Shown: positions 25,880 through 35,162, counted from the stretch's first letter. The stretch: DNA of 64,000 bases from Pseudonocardia terrae (GCF_021343995.1 NZ_JAJTTE010000012.1:83500-147499), one strand, 5' to 3'. The notes: a model not told the origin generated them from the letters alone. Made by a program: numbers and translations.

Positions 25880-26308
25880 GTGCCCGAGGACTTCAACGCC
25901 CGCATCATCCGTGAGTTCACGGAGAACGACGGGAAGGTCGGCCCGCCCTTCGAGGGCGCCCCGATGATCCTGCTCCACCACGTCGGCGCCAAGTCGGGCC
26001 AGGTCCGCACCAGCCCGCTCGTGTACTTCGAGGACGAGGGCCGCTACCTGATCGTCGCGTCGGCCGCCGGTGCCCCGTCGCACCCCGCCTGGTACCACAA
26101 CCTCAAGGCCAACCCGCGCATCTCCGTCGACCTCGGCACCTCCGAGGGCGTCCGCGAGCTGACCGTCGAGGCCGAGGAGCTCACCGGGTCCGAGCGGGAC
26201 CGCAAGTGGGAGGAGATCAAGGCCGCGGCCCCGGGCTTCGGCGACTACGAGAAGAAGACCGACGGCATCCGCACCATCCCGGTCTTCGCCCTCAACCCCG
26301 CGGCCTGA
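25880..26308 (+). CDS. Ddn-like F420-dependent nitroreductase family protein
   Basis: 142 aa split-beta-barrel protein. The family core MILLHHVGAKSGQVRTSPLVYFEDEGRYLIVASAAG and HPAWYHNLKANPRI is complete. Relatives such as Ddn of M. tuberculosis use reduced F420 to reduce quinones or nitro compounds. Start GTG 25880 has AGAGGA upstream. It follows the M50 gene by 41 bp in the same direction and may be cotranscribed. Confidence 0.9.
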   Translation: MPEDFNARIIREFTENDGKVGPPFEGAPMILLHHVGAKSGQVRTSPLVYFEDEGRYLIVASAAGAPSHPAWYHNLKANPRISVDLGTSEGVRELTVEAEELTGSERDRKWEEIKAAAPGFGDYEKKTDGIRTIPVFALNPAA

Positions 26309-26411
26309 CCCACCGCCCTCCGCGAGCCGAACACCCTGGGTGAGGCGAGGAACGACTTCGATCCCGACGCAGGTCGCCCTCGCCACCCTGCGTCTGACAG
26401 GCTCGGTTCCC

Positions 26412-26846
26412 GTGAGCATCTCGCTGGAGCAGGCCCGCACGATCGTCGACGCCGCCCTCGCGCACGGCACCGAGCAGGGCTTCAACCCGCTGACCGTCGC
26501 CGTCCTGGACCCGGGCGGGGCGATCGTCGCCCTCGCCCGCCAGGACGGCTCCGGCTACCTGCGGCCGGACCTGGCCGTCGCCAAGGCCAACGGCGTGCTG
26601 GCGCTGGGCATGACCAACCGCGCCATCGCCGCCCGCGCCGCGGACTCGCCCGAGTTCTTCACCTCGGTGGCGAACCTCGCCGGCGGGAAGATCTTCTCCG
26701 TGCCGGGCGGGGTGTTCGTCCGCGACGGCGAGGGCACGCTGCTCGGCGCCGTCGGCGTGACCGGCGACGCCTCGCTCAACGACGAGGCCGCCGCCGTCGC
26801 CGGTATCCAGGCCGCGGGGCTCGTCGCGGTCACCGGCGCGGAGTGA
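26412..26846 (+). CDS. GlcG/HbpS family protein
   Basis: 144 aa. Compact alpha/beta protein of the GlcG/HbpS-like family: LEQARTIVDAALAHG, LTVAVLDPGGAIVALARQDG and PGGVFVRDGEGTLLGAVGVTGDA. Streptomyces HbpS binds heme outside the cell; this one has no signal peptide, and many members have no known role. GTG 26412 with CAGGCT 8 nt upstream is taken as start; an in-frame ATG-type start at 26340 would add an unlike N-terminus. Stop overlaps the EamA gene start by 4 bases. Confidence 0.8.
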   Translation: MSISLEQARTIVDAALAHGTEQGFNPLTVAVLDPGGAIVALARQDGSGYLRPDLAVAKANGVLALGMTNRAIAARAADSPEFFTSVANLAGGKIFSVPGGVFVRDGEGTLLGAVGVTGDASLNDEAAAVAGIQAAGLVAVTGAE

Positions 26847-27820
26847 CCACCGGGCGCGACGCGCCGCACCACCCCGCCGATCCCGCCGATCCCGCCGGTC
26901 GTGCGGCGCAGGTCGGCCTCGCGTTCGCGGTCGTCTCGGCCGTGTCGTTCGGGCTCTCCGGCCCGTTCGCGAAGGCGTTGATCGACGCCGGCTGGTCCTC
27001 CGCCGGGGCGGCGCTCGTCCGGATCGGCGGCTCGGCCGTCGTCGTGCTCGTGCTGCTCGCCGTGACCCGGCCCGGGGTGCTGGCCGCGCTGCGGTCCGAC
27101 GCCCCGGCGCTGCTGCTCTACGGGCTGATGGCGATGGCCGGCGTGCAGGTCGCGTTCTTCAACGCCGTCCGGTACATGCCGGTGAGCATCGCGCTGCTGC
27201 TCGAGTACCTGGGCCCGGTGCTGGTCATCGCCTGGGTGTGGGCGGTGCGCCGGCAGCCCCCGAGCGGCCGGACCCTGGCCGGCGCGGCCGTCGCGATCGC
27301 CGGCCTGCTGCTGGTGGTGCAGATCTGGTCGGGCACCGCGGTCCCGCCGGCCGGCCTCGCGTGGGGACTGTTCGCCGCCGTCTGCCAGGCGAGCTACTTC
27401 CTGCTCGCCGACCGCGCGGGCGCGGCGACCCCGCCGCTGGTGCTGGCCGGCGTCGGGATGGCGGTGGGCACCGTCGTCGTGGCGGTGCTGGGCCTGACCG
27501 GGCTGCTGCCCCTGGTGGTGACCACGCCGCCCGACGGGCCGGTGGTCCTCGCCGGGGCCGACGTCGGCTGGATGGTCGCGGCCGGCCTGCTCGTGCTGGT
27601 CTCGACGGTCGTCGCCTACCTGACCGGTGTGCTCGCGATCCGGCGGATCGGGGCGGCCCGGGGCTCGCTCGTCGCGCTGCTGGAGGTCGTCGCCTCGGCC
27701 GTGGCGAGCTGGCTGTTGCTGGGCGAGGTCCCCGCGGCCGTCCAGCTGGCCGGGGGAGCGCTGATCCTGGCCGGGGTCGCGTTGACGCGCTCCCGCCCGG
27801 CCGGCCTCGCGGAGCCGTGA
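26843..27820 (+). CDS. EamA family transporter
   Basis: 325 aa, ten predicted membrane helices in two EamA repeats (VSAVSFGLSGPFAKALIDAGWSS in the first; AVCQASYFLLADRAG in the second). Exporter of metabolites, substrate unknown. GTG 26843 overlaps the stop of the GlcG-like gene (GTGA), so the two are coupled. The N-terminal ADPADPA stretch is encoded by a short 9-bp repeat. A strong hairpin follows. Confidence 0.88.
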   Translation: MTTGRDAPHHPADPADPAGRAAQVGLAFAVVSAVSFGLSGPFAKALIDAGWSSAGAALVRIGGSAVVVLVLLAVTRPGVLAALRSDAPALLLYGLMAMAGVQVAFFNAVRYMPVSIALLLEYLGPVLVIAWVWAVRRQPPSGRTLAGAAVAIAGLLLVVQIWSGTAVPPAGLAWGLFAAVCQASYFLLADRAGAATPPLVLAGVGMAVGTVVVAVLGLTGLLPLVVTTPPDGPVVLAGADVGWMVAAGLLVLVSTVVAYLTGVLAIRRIGAARGSLVALLEVVASAVASWLLLGEVPAAVQLAGGALILAGVALTRSRPAGLAEP

Positions 27821-27853
27821 CGACGACACCGGGATCGACGGCCCCGCGAACGC

Positions 27854-27900
27854 GGCGACGGCCCGCCACCCCCGCGGAACGGGGTGCACGGGCCGTCGCC
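27854..27900. terminator. Convergent terminator between the EamA gene and glnA1
   Basis: Perfect 12-bp outer stem (27854-27865 with 27889-27900) extended by an inner CACCCC/GGGGTG stem; shared by two convergent genes. Confidence 0.8.
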
Positions 27901-27925
27901 GGGGCCGACCGTCCGACCGCTGCGG

Positions 27926-27950
27926 CCTGACCGCGCACCCGCAGGTCAGG
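27926..27950 (-). terminator. Second hairpin downstream of glnA1
   Basis: Stem CCTGACC (27926-27932) with GGTCAGG (27944-27950), 14 bp after the glnA1 stop. Confidence 0.5.
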
Positions 27951-27964
27951 TCGCGTCGATGCGA

Positions 27965-29386
27965 TCAGACGTCGTAGTACAGGGCGAACTCGTACGGGTG
28001 CGGGCGCAGCCGCAGCGGGTCGATCTCGTTCTCCCGCTTGTAGCTGATCCAGGTCTCGATGAGGTCCGGGGTGAACACGCCGCCCTCGAGGAGGTAGTCG
28101 TGGTCCTCCTCGAGCTTGTCGATGACCGCGGCGAGCGTGCCCGGGACCTGCGCGATGTCCTTGGCCTCCTCGGGCGGGAGCTCGTAGAGGTCCTTGTCGA
28201 TCGGCGCCGGCGGCTCGATCTTGTTCTTGATGCCGTCCAGGCCGGCCATCAGCATCGCCGAGAAGGCGAGGTACGGGTTGCCGGACGAGTCGGGGCAACG
28301 GAACTCGATGCGCTTGGCCTTGGGGCTGTCACCGGAGAGCGGGATCCGGATGCAGGCCGAGCGGTTGCGGGCCGAGTAGACCAGGTTGACCGGCGCCTCG
28401 AAGCCCGGGACCAGGCGGTGGTACGAGTTCACCGTCGGGTTGGTGAAGGCCAGCAGCGACGGCGCGTGGTGCAGCAGGCCGCCGATGTAGTAGCGCGCCA
28501 TGTCCGAGAGGCCGCCGTAGCCGGACTCGTCGTGGAACAGCGGCTGGCCGTCCTTCCACAGCGACTGGTGCACGTGCATGCCCGAGCCGTTGTCGCCGAA
28601 GAGCGGTTTCGGCATGAAGGTGGCGGTCTTGCCGGCCTGCCAGGCCACGTTCTTGACGATGTACTTGAACAGCATGATGTCGTCGGCCGCGTGGAGCAGC
28701 GTGTCGAACTTGTAGTTGATCTCCGCCTGGCCGGCGGTGCCGACCTCGTGGTGCTCGCGCTCCACGGTGAAGCCGGAGTCGATCATCGTCGACACGATGT
28801 CGGCGCGCAGGTCGGCGTAGTGGTCCACCGGCGGGACGGGGAAGTACCCGCCCTTGTAGTTGACCTTGTAGCCGAGGTTGCCGCCCTCCTCCTCGCGGCC
28901 GGTGTTCCACCAGCCCTCGGAGGAGTCGATGTGGTGGTAGGTCTCGTGCGGGTTCGAGCCGAAGCGGATCGAGTCGAAGACGTAGAACTCGGCCTCGGGC
29001 GCCATGAAGGCGGTGTCCGCGATGCCCGACGCGGCCAGGTACTCCTCCGCCTTGCGGGCGATGTTGCGCGGGTCGCGGGAGTACGGCTCGCCCGTGATCG
29101 GGTCGTGCACGAAGAAGTTGATGTTGAGGGTCCGGTGCTTGCGGAACGGGTCCAGCCGGGCCGTCGCCGCGTCGGGCAGCAGGGCCATGTCCGACTCGTT
29201 GATGGCCTGGAACCCGCGGACGGACGAGCCGTCGAAGGCGGCGCCGTTCTCGAGCAGGTCGCCGGCCGTGGAGGCGGGGACGGTGAGGTGCTGCATCACG
29301 CCGGGCAGGTCGCAGAACCTGATGTCGACGTACTCGACCTTCTCGTCCGAGATGTACTTGAGTACCTCTTCGGAGTTGTTGAACAC
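27965..29386 (-). CDS. glnA: Glutamine synthetase, GlnA1 type
   Basis: 473 aa, the main dodecameric type I enzyme. It has [17 protein letters not shown], the metal site [43 protein letters not shown] and the adenylylation site Tyr in [14 protein letters not shown], the target of GlnE encoded at 16823-19855. Start is GTG 29386 with AAGGAG 10 nt upstream. Upstream are a TACCGT -10 candidate and a four-half-site GlnR-type box, so nitrogen-dependent transcription is likely on top of adenylylation. Confidence 0.96.
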   Translation of the reverse strand: MFNNSEEVLKYISDEKVEYVDIRFCDLPGVMQHLTVPASTAGDLLENGAAFDGSSVRGFQAINESDMALLPDAATARLDPFRKHRTLNINFFVHDPITGEPYSRDPRNIARKAEEYLAASGIADTAFMAPEAEFYVFDSIRFGSNPHETYHHIDSSEGWWNTGREEEGGNLGYKVNYKGGYFPVPPVDHYADLRADIVSTMIDSGFTVEREHHEVGTAGQAEINYKFDTLLHAADDIMLFKYIVKNVAWQAGKTATFMPKPLFGDNGSGMHVHQSLWKDGQPLFHDESGYGGLSDMARYYIGGLLHHAPSLLAFTNPTVNSYHRLVPGFEAPVNLVYSARNRSACIRIPLSGDSPKAKRIEFRCPDSSGNPYLAFSAMLMAGLDGIKNKIEPPAPIDKDLYELPPEEAKDIAQVPGTLAAVIDKLEEDHDYLLEGGVFTPDLIETWISYKRENEIDPLRLRPHPYEFALYYDV

Positions 29387-29425
29387 GAGCGCTGGCTCCT
29401 TCAGTCGTCCTCTGTATCGGCCGCG

Positions 29426-29479
29426 ACGGTATGGCCGCCGTGTTGCCCGTTCATCACTCGCGGGTTTCACAGACGTTAA
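29426..29479 (-). promoter_or_regulatory. glnA1 promoter with GlnR-type box
   Basis: Read on the minus strand, TTAAC-n6-GAAAC-n6-GTGAT-n6-GCAAC spans 29479 to 29442. The actinobacterial GlnR box is two copies of gTnAC-n6-GAAAC spaced by 6; here all spacings are exact, one half-site is perfect and each of the others differs at one position. TACCGT (29431-29426) follows 10 nt later and fits a -10 box. Confidence 0.65.
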
Positions 29480-29528
29480 CGGAGCCGCATCGCGTCCTCT
29501 CTCACATGGGACAACTAGGGTAGGGGGC

Positions 29529-29987
29529 ATGGCGGGGTTCCTCGACTCCTGGACGGGCGGTTCACCGTCCGCGCACGACCAGGACCACCCGGGTGAGCGG
29601 TTCGGCCTCCCGGCGGAGGGCGTGGGCGCGGTCGCCGGGTTCGGCAGGCGGCTGGTCGGCGTCACGGTCGACTGGCTGCTCGCGTACGTGCTCACCCTGG
29701 CCGTGATGGGGCTCGACGCGCTGGGCGGGACCAGCATCGGCTGGTGGGTGTGGGTCGTCTGGTTCGTGCTGACCGTGATCCCGACCGCACTCTTCGGCAT
29801 GACGCCCGGGATGGTCGCCGTCGGCATCCGGGTCGCCCGCGTGGACATGGCCGCGACGGTCGGGTTCCGGGCGATCCTGCGCACTGTGCTGCTCGGCGTG
29901 GTCCTCCCGGCGCTGATCCGGGACGCGGACGGGCGGGGCTGGCACGACCGGGCCACCCAGACGATCGTGGTGCGCTCCCGCGCCTGA
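29529..29987 (+). CDS. RDD family membrane protein
   Basis: 152 aa, three hydrophobic helices: [40 protein letters not shown] and a third near [18 protein letters not shown]. Function unknown; it is conserved beside glnA1 in mycobacteria too. ATG 29529 is leaderless: TAGGGT (29516-29521) is 7 nt upstream. It is divergent from glnA1 and shares its regulatory region. Confidence 0.88.
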   Translation: MAGFLDSWTGGSPSAHDQDHPGERFGLPAEGVGAVAGFGRRLVGVTVDWLLAYVLTLAVMGLDALGGTSIGWWVWVVWFVLTVIPTALFGMTPGMVAVGIRVARVDMAATVGFRAILRTVLLGVVLPALIRDADGRGWHDRATQTIVVRSRA

Positions 29988-29990
29988 GCG

Positions 29991-30035
29991 GCCGCCGAAC
30001 GACCAGCCGACGAACGACCGGCCGGCGAACGACCA
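29991..30035. repeat. 15-bp tandem repeat, 3 copies
   Basis: Units gccgncgaacgaccr start at 29991, 30006 and 30021, with degenerate copies to about 30070. It begins just after the RDD stop codon. Confidence 0.75.
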
Positions 30036-30071
30036 CCCGAGGACGGCCACGCGAGAACGCATCCGAGAACG

Positions 30072-30107
30072 ACCGCGGCCGGGACCCGATCGGGTCCTGG
30101 CCGCGGT
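30072..30107. terminator. Long convergent hairpin
   Basis: Almost perfect 18-bp palindrome (one G-T pair) centred at 30089/30090, between the convergent RDD and DUF4191 genes. Confidence 0.8.
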
Positions 30108-30131
30108 GTGTGTCGGGGATGCGCTCCGGCG

Positions 30132-30860
30132 TCAGCGGCGGCGCACGGTGCGCTGGACGCTGCGCATCTTGGCGCCCTGGGGCAGCGGGCCCTTGGGCAG
30201 CGCGGCGGCCCGGTTGCCGAGCGCGGCGAGCCGGGCGTCGAGGGAGTCCATCTCGGCGGCGCTGATGTTGCGCGGCAGCTTCATCATGTGCCGCTGCAGG
30301 CCCTTGAGGGGGACCTGGCCCTCCTCGTTGCCCACGACGATGTCGTAGATCGGGGTCTGGCCGACGACCCGCGCGGTGCGCTTCTTCTCCTGCGCCAGCA
30401 GCGACTTGACCCGGTGCGGCGCGCCCTCGGCCACGAGGACGACGCCCGGCCGGCCGACGACCCGGTGCACCGCGTCGAGGTGCGTTGTGCCGGCGACGCC
30501 CTGGGTCACCCGCCACTGCCCGCGCAGCTGGTCGAGCGCCCAGCCCGCGGCGCCCGGCTGCCCGTCGGCCTGCGCGTAGACGGTGCTCTGGACGCGACGA
30601 CCGAAGATGCTGATCGCGGCCATGACGCCGATCGCGACACCGAAGACCAGGAAGATCCACTGCAGGCCGAAGATCAGCCCGATCAGGAACGCGACGACGG
30701 CCGCGCCCACCACCGACCCGATCATCAGCGGCAGCAGGAGCTTGTCCTGCTTGCGCTGCATCTGGAACGCCTGCCAGATCTGCGCACGCCGCTGCTTCGA
30801 CGCCGCGCGCTTCTCCGCCTTCAGGCGCTTCTGGGTCTCCTTGTCGGGCTTGCCGGCCAT
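30132..30860 (-). CDS. DUF4191 family membrane protein
   Basis: 242 aa. A basic N-terminus ([22 protein letters not shown]) precedes two adjacent membrane helices ([39 protein letters not shown]) and a cytosolic part. Conserved next to lipA in actinobacteria; function unknown. ATG 30860 is leaderless: TATCCT (30868-30873) lies 7 nt upstream. Confidence 0.9.
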   Translation of the reverse strand: MAGKPDKETQKRLKAEKRAASKQRRAQIWQAFQMQRKQDKLLLPLMIGSVVGAAVVAFLIGLIFGLQWIFLVFGVAIGVMAAISIFGRRVQSTVYAQADGQPGAAGWALDQLRGQWRVTQGVAGTTHLDAVHRVVGRPGVVLVAEGAPHRVKSLLAQEKKRTARVVGQTPIYDIVVGNEEGQVPLKGLQRHMMKLPRNISAAEMDSLDARLAALGNRAAALPKGPLPQGAKMRSVQRTVRRR

Positions 30861-30979
30861 GCGGGCCAGGATACGTCGAGCAGGCCGGGTCGCGCCGCGA
30901 GGATCGGCGGAGCGCCCGGGAAGGCCCGGACGGGCCCGGGAGTGCGACCCGGAACGGCCCGGGAGTGCGCGGGGAGGAC

Positions 30980-31984
30980 TCAGCCGCGGGCGAGCAGGGA
31001 GCGCGCCTCCTGGGCGGCCGGTGCCTCGGCGGCGAGGTGCGCGAGCTCGGGGGTGAGCTCCTCGCCGCGGTGGGCGACGGTCTGGGCGTAGAGCCGCCCG
31101 GCCCGGTACGAGGAGCGGACCAGCGGCCCGGCCATGACGCCCGCGAAACCGATCTTCTCGGCGGTCTCGGCGTGCTCGACGAACTCCTCGGGCTTGACCC
31201 ACCGCTCCACGGGGTGGTGGCGCTTGGAGGGGCGCAGGTACTGGGTGATCGTGATGATCTCGCAGCCCGCGTCGTGCAGGTCGGCCAGTGCCTCGGTGAC
31301 CTCGTCGGGGGTCTCGCCCATGCCGAGGATGAGGTTGGACTTGGTGACCAGCCCGTCCTCGCGCGCGGCCGTCAGGACGTCCAGGGACCGCTCGTAGCGG
31401 AAGGCGGGGCGGATGCGCTTGAAGATGCGCGGCACGGTCTCGAGGTTGTGCGCGAGCACCTCGGGGCGGGAGTCGAACACCTCGGCCAGCTGGTCGGGCT
31501 TGGCGTTGAAGTCCGGGATCAGCAGCTCGACGCCGGTGCCGGGGTTCAGGGCGTGGATCTGGCGGACGGTCTCGGCGTAGAGCCAGGCGCCGCCGTCGGG
31601 CAGGTCGTCGCGGGCCACACCGGTGACGGTGGAGTAGCGCAGGCCCATCTGCTGCACGGACTCGGCGACCCGCCGCGGTTCGTCGCGGTCGAGGTCGGCG
31701 GGTTTGCCGGTGTCGATCTGGCAGAAGTCGCAGCGCCGGGTGCACTGCTCGCCGCCGATGAGGAAGGTGGCCTCGCGGTCCTCCCAGCACTCGTAGATGT
31801 TGGGGCAGCCGGCCTCCTCGCACACCGTGTGCAGGCCGCCGGCGCGGACCAGGCCCTTGAGCTCGGTGTACTGCGGGCCGGTGCGCGCCTTCGTCCGGAT
31901 CCACGAGGGCTTGCGCTCGATCGGGGTCTCGGCGTTGCGGACCTCGAGGCGGAGCAGCTTGCGGCCTTCGGGAGCGATCGTCAC
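30980..31984 (-). CDS. lipA: Lipoyl synthase
   Basis: 334 aa radical-SAM enzyme that inserts two sulfurs into protein-bound octanoate. Both clusters are readable: the auxiliary cluster ligands [12 protein letters not shown] and the radical-SAM motif CTRRCDFC. The C-terminal region [15 protein letters not shown] is typical. GTG 31984 is leaderless with TAGGCT (31992-31997) 7 nt upstream. In mycobacteria lipB is adjacent; here about 5.4 kb of other genes lie between. Confidence 0.97.
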   Translation of the reverse strand: MTIAPEGRKLLRLEVRNAETPIERKPSWIRTKARTGPQYTELKGLVRAGGLHTVCEEAGCPNIYECWEDREATFLIGGEQCTRRCDFCQIDTGKPADLDRDEPRRVAESVQQMGLRYSTVTGVARDDLPDGGAWLYAETVRQIHALNPGTGVELLIPDFNAKPDQLAEVFDSRPEVLAHNLETVPRIFKRIRPAFRYERSLDVLTAAREDGLVTKSNLILGMGETPDEVTEALADLHDAGCEIITITQYLRPSKRHHPVERWVKPEEFVEHAETAEKIGFAGVMAGPLVRSSYRAGRLYAQTVAHRGEELTPELAHLAAEAPAAQEARSLLARG

Positions 31985-32074
31985 GGCGACCAGCCTACGC
32001 CCCGGGAGCAGGCGTGACGCCGGTCCCGGCGGCGGTCCGGCGGCCCGTCGCGCACCGGGCTAGCGTTGCCCGCC

Positions 32075-32995
32075 GTGGACCTCCGGATCTTCACCGAACC
32101 GCAGCAGGGTGCCGACTACGCCGACCTCCTCCGGGTGGCGAGGACCGCCGAGGAGGCGGGGTTCGACGCCTTCTTCCGCTCCGACCACTACCTCGCGATG
32201 GGCGGCAGCGGCGAACCCGGTCCGACCGACGCATGGCTGACGCTCGCCGGGCTGGCCCGCGAGACGTCCAGGATCCGGCTGGGCACCCTGGTGTCGTCGG
32301 CCACCTTCCGGCTGCCCGGGCCGCTCGCGGTCTCGGTCGCACAGGTCGACCGGATGTCCGGCGGCCGGGTCGAGCTGGGCCTCGGCACGGGCTGGTTCGA
32401 GGCCGAGCACGCGGCCTACGGCATCCCGTTCCCGCGGCTGCGCGAGCGCTTCGACATCCTCGCCGAGCAGCTCGAGATCGTCACCGGGCTCTGGGGCACG
32501 CTGCCGGGAGAGCGGTTCGAGTACTCCGGCGACCACTACACCGTCACGGACTCGCCGGCGCTGCCGAAGCCCGTCCAGCAGCCCGGCCCGCCGGTGATCG
32601 TCGGGGGGAAGGGGAAGCGTCGCACCCCGCGGCTGGCGGCCCGGTTCGCCTCCGAGTTCAACGTCCCGTTCTCCTCGATGGACGAGGTCGCCGCGCAGTT
32701 CGGGCGGGTCGACGAGGCGTGCGCCGCCGCCGACCGCGACCCGAAGGAGATCGTCCGCTCCATCGCGCAGGTGGTGTGCGTGGGCCGGACGGACGAGCAG
32801 GTGAAGGCCCGGGCGCTGGCCATCGGCCGCGAGCCCGACGAGCTGCGGGCCAACGGGCTCGCGGGCTCTCCGGAGGAGGTCGCCGACCGGCTGGGGCAGT
32901 GGGCGCAGCGGACGGGCATCACGCGCGTGTACCTCCAGGTGCTCGACCTCGGCGACCTCGACCACCTCGAGCTCATCGCCTCACACCTGCTGTGA
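32075..32995 (+). CDS. LLM-class F420-dependent oxidoreductase
   Basis: 306 aa TIM-barrel protein of the luciferase-like family: AEEAGFDAFFRSDHYLAM, RLGTLVSSATFRLPGPLAVSVAQVDRMSGGRVELGLGTGWFEAEH. The group commonly uses F420 as hydride carrier; substrate unknown. GTG 32075 is preferred over an upstream TTG (32066) because TAGCGT (32061-32066) is 8 nt before it and overlaps that TTG. Confidence 0.88.
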   Translation: MDLRIFTEPQQGADYADLLRVARTAEEAGFDAFFRSDHYLAMGGSGEPGPTDAWLTLAGLARETSRIRLGTLVSSATFRLPGPLAVSVAQVDRMSGGRVELGLGTGWFEAEHAAYGIPFPRLRERFDILAEQLEIVTGLWGTLPGERFEYSGDHYTVTDSPALPKPVQQPGPPVIVGGKGKRRTPRLAARFASEFNVPFSSMDEVAAQFGRVDEACAAADRDPKEIVRSIAQVVCVGRTDEQVKARALAIGREPDELRANGLAGSPEEVADRLGQWAQRTGITRVYLQVLDLGDLDHLELIASHLL

Positions 32996-32998
32996 TCC

Positions 32999-33097
32999 GG
33001 CGCTGATCCCGCGCTGACCCTGCGCCGATCGTGCGCCGATCGTGCGCCGATCGTGCGCCGATCCTGCGCCGATCGTTCGCCGGTCCCGCTCCGGTCC
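32999..33097. repeat. 11-bp tandem repeat, about 9 copies
   Basis: Core units tgcgccgatcg start at 33021, 33032, 33043, 33054 and 33065; degenerate units extend from 32999 to 33097. The period is one turn of DNA. It begins 3 bp after the LLM gene and precedes the promoter region of the polysaccharide operon. Confidence 0.85.
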
Positions 33098-33144
33098 CCT
33101 CTGGTCCCCGCGCGGCGACCGGTCGGCGCGCTCCGACGCGTCGT

Positions 33145-33272
33145 CATCACTCCGTGATGAACCGTCCGTAACGGACGCGTTCCCTCGGTCGATTGCCAGA
33201 CGCAAGCGTTGGCCACTCTCTGTCTCCCTCTCGGGGTAGCGGTCTAGGCCATCCGTAGTACTGGTTCACCAG
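33145..33272 (+). promoter_or_regulatory. Dyad-rich region before the polysaccharide operon
   Basis: Perfect or near-perfect dyads: CATCAC-tcc-GTGATG (33145-33159), CGTCCGT-a-ACGGACG (33163-33177) and CTGGT-tc-ACCAG (33261-33272), all within 150 bp of the first gene of the operon. They look like operators; no factor can be named. Confidence 0.45.
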
Positions 33273-33290
33273 ACGAGGGAACAACTGCTC

Positions 33291-34361
33291 GTGCGTACGC
33301 ACTCCGCCCCTGGGCGCCGTTCGGCCCTGCTGGCCCTGCTCGCCCTCCCGGCGCTGCTCCTCGCGGCATGCGGGTCGGCGCCGACGGCGGTCGGGAGCCC
33401 GTCCGGCGTCTCCACCACGACCGGCACCGCCGCCACCGCCGGGACGACCGCGACCGCCGGCACCCGGCTGCGGCCCTACGTCGACGCCTCCCTCGTGCCC
33501 TCCCCGCTCCCGGCCATGGCCGACGCGAGTGGGGTCACCGACGCCGTCCTCGGTTTCGTCCTCGCCGGCTCCGGCGGCTGCACGCCGAGCTGGGGCGGCA
33601 CCCAGCCCGTCACCGCCCCCGCGGTGGTGACCGCCGCCCGCGACCTGACCGGGAGGGGAGGCGCGGTGGCCGTCGCCACCGGCGGCGCCTCGGGCACCTA
33701 CCTGGAGAGCGCCTGCCCCGACGCCCCGTCCCTGGCCCGTGCCTACGGCGAGGCGCTCGACGCGGTCGGCAGCACCGCCCTCGTCGTCGACGTCGAGGAG
33801 GACGTCCCCGTCGCCACGGTCGTCGAGGCGCTGCGGACCGTGCAGGACGAGCGGCACGCCACGGTCACCCTGACCCTCAAGGTCGACGACGCCGAGCGCG
33901 GGCTCACCGCCGAGGCCCTCGACCTCGTCCGGGCGGCGGACGCGGCCGGCGTCGAGGCCCACGTCGACGCCATGGTCATGAACTTTCCGTACACCGGCGC
34001 GTGGGCCGACGCGATGACCGGCGCCACGGAGACCGTCCTCGGCCAGCTCGGCGAGGTCTGGTCCGGTTCCGGCTCCGAGATGTCCGACGCCGCGGTCGCC
34101 GCCCGCGCCGGTGTGGTGTTCATGCTCGGCCGCACCGACGTCGGCGCCGTCACCACGCTCGACGACGCCACCGCCGTGGTGCGCGACGCCCGCGAGCGCG
34201 GCCTCGGCACCGTCGGCTTCTGGTCCGTCGGCCGCGACAACGGCGGGTGCCCCGACCGCCCCACCGCCTCCTTCGACTGCAGCGGCATCGCGCAGTCGCC
34301 GTTCGCCTTCACCCTGGCCGCGCGCGACGCGGCCGCGTCCCCCGAGGAAGGTCCCCGATGA
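33291..34361 (+). CDS. GH18-like (chitinase-type) lipoprotein
   Basis: 356 aa. Signal peptide ending LLLAAC with lipid Cys 27, then a Thr-rich linker, then a TIM-barrel domain that resembles actinobacterial GH18 proteins (RLRPYVDASLVPSP, VTDAVLGFVLAG, CTPSWGG, and the strand STALVVDVEE that takes the place of DxxDxDxE; only the D-x-E end is kept). It could bind or cut an amino-sugar polymer outside the cell. GTG 33291 has GAGGGA about 11 nt upstream. It overlaps the next gene by ATGA; the operon encodes polymer synthesis. Confidence 0.75.
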   Translation: MRTHSAPGRRSALLALLALPALLLAACGSAPTAVGSPSGVSTTTGTAATAGTTATAGTRLRPYVDASLVPSPLPAMADASGVTDAVLGFVLAGSGGCTPSWGGTQPVTAPAVVTAARDLTGRGGAVAVATGGASGTYLESACPDAPSLARAYGEALDAVGSTALVVDVEEDVPVATVVEALRTVQDERHATVTLTLKVDDAERGLTAEALDLVRAADAAGVEAHVDAMVMNFPYTGAWADAMTGATETVLGQLGEVWSGSGSEMSDAAVAARAGVVFMLGRTDVGAVTTLDDATAVVRDARERGLGTVGFWSVGRDNGGCPDRPTASFDCSGIAQSPFAFTLAARDAAASPEEGPR

Positions 34362-35149
34362 ACGACGACGACACCCTCGTATCCCGGGAGGTCCCCGAAC
34401 GGGGCCCGGTGTTCGTCGACGGCACCGGCCGCCGGCAGCGCCGGATCCGGATGGCCGTGTACGGGCTGGTCTCGATGTGCCTGGTGTTCCTGGTCGTCGT
34501 CGGGACGAGCCTGGCGGCCGGGCAGCGCACGCCCATGTTGAACATCCCCGTGCTCGGCGACCTGCTGCCCGCGCCCGAGGCCGAGGCGGCCGACGACACC
34601 GAGGGCGAGGTGCGGCCGGCGGCGCCGCCCTCCCAGGGCGGGCTGATCGGCGGCGTCACCGCCGCCTCGGCGGGGAGGACCGGCGGCACGCCGAGCGGCG
34701 GGGCCGCCGACGTCCTCGCGCCGCTGGCCGGGCTCCCCGCGGCCCCGGCCGCCCCGGGCGCGCCCGCGGCGGTCCCGGCAGCGCCTGTCCCGGCGGCTCC
34801 GCTGCCGGGTGCGCCCGTCCCCACCGACCCGGCGGCCCCGGCCGGCCCGACGACGCCGCCGGCGACCGACCCGACGACCCCGCCGAACTCCGAGGGCGGA
34901 CCGGACACCCCGCCGGTCACGACCACCCCGCCGCCGGTCACCACGACGCCCCCGCCGGTGACCACGAACCCGCCGCCGACCACGACGAAGCCACCGGTCA
35001 CCACGACGCCGCCCGCCACCACGACGCCGCCCGCTACCACGAAGCCGCCGGTCACCACGACGACGCCACCGGTCACCACCACGGTCGTACCGACCACGAC
35101 CCCGGTGGTCACCACCACCACCACCACGGCCCTGGTCGTCCCGGTCTAG
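34358..35149 (+). CDS. Membrane-anchored Thr/Pro-rich surface protein
   Basis: 263 aa. A short cytosolic N-terminus, one membrane helix (about residues 32-54) and a long outside tail: first Ala/Pro/Gly-rich, then PPVTTTPPPVTTT-type repeats to the C-terminus. No enzymatic domain. Probably a wall-spanning stalk or spacer. It starts at ATG 34358 overlapping the GH18-like gene and ends 13 bp before the synthase gene, so it belongs to the operon. Confidence 0.75.
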   Translation: MNDDDTLVSREVPERGPVFVDGTGRRQRRIRMAVYGLVSMCLVFLVVVGTSLAAGQRTPMLNIPVLGDLLPAPEAEAADDTEGEVRPAAPPSQGGLIGGVTAASAGRTGGTPSGGAADVLAPLAGLPAAPAAPGAPAAVPAAPVPAAPLPGAPVPTDPAAPAGPTTPPATDPTTPPNSEGGPDTPPVTTTPPPVTTTPPPVTTNPPPTTTKPPVTTTPPATTTPPATTKPPVTTTTPPVTTTVVPTTTPVVTTTTTTALVVPV

Positions 35150-35162
35150 GAGCACGCAGCCC

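Noticed and set aside
32066..32074. TTG start for the LLM oxidoreductase
   Set aside because: It overlaps the TAGCGT -10 hexamer of the likely promoter; GTG 32075 fits better.
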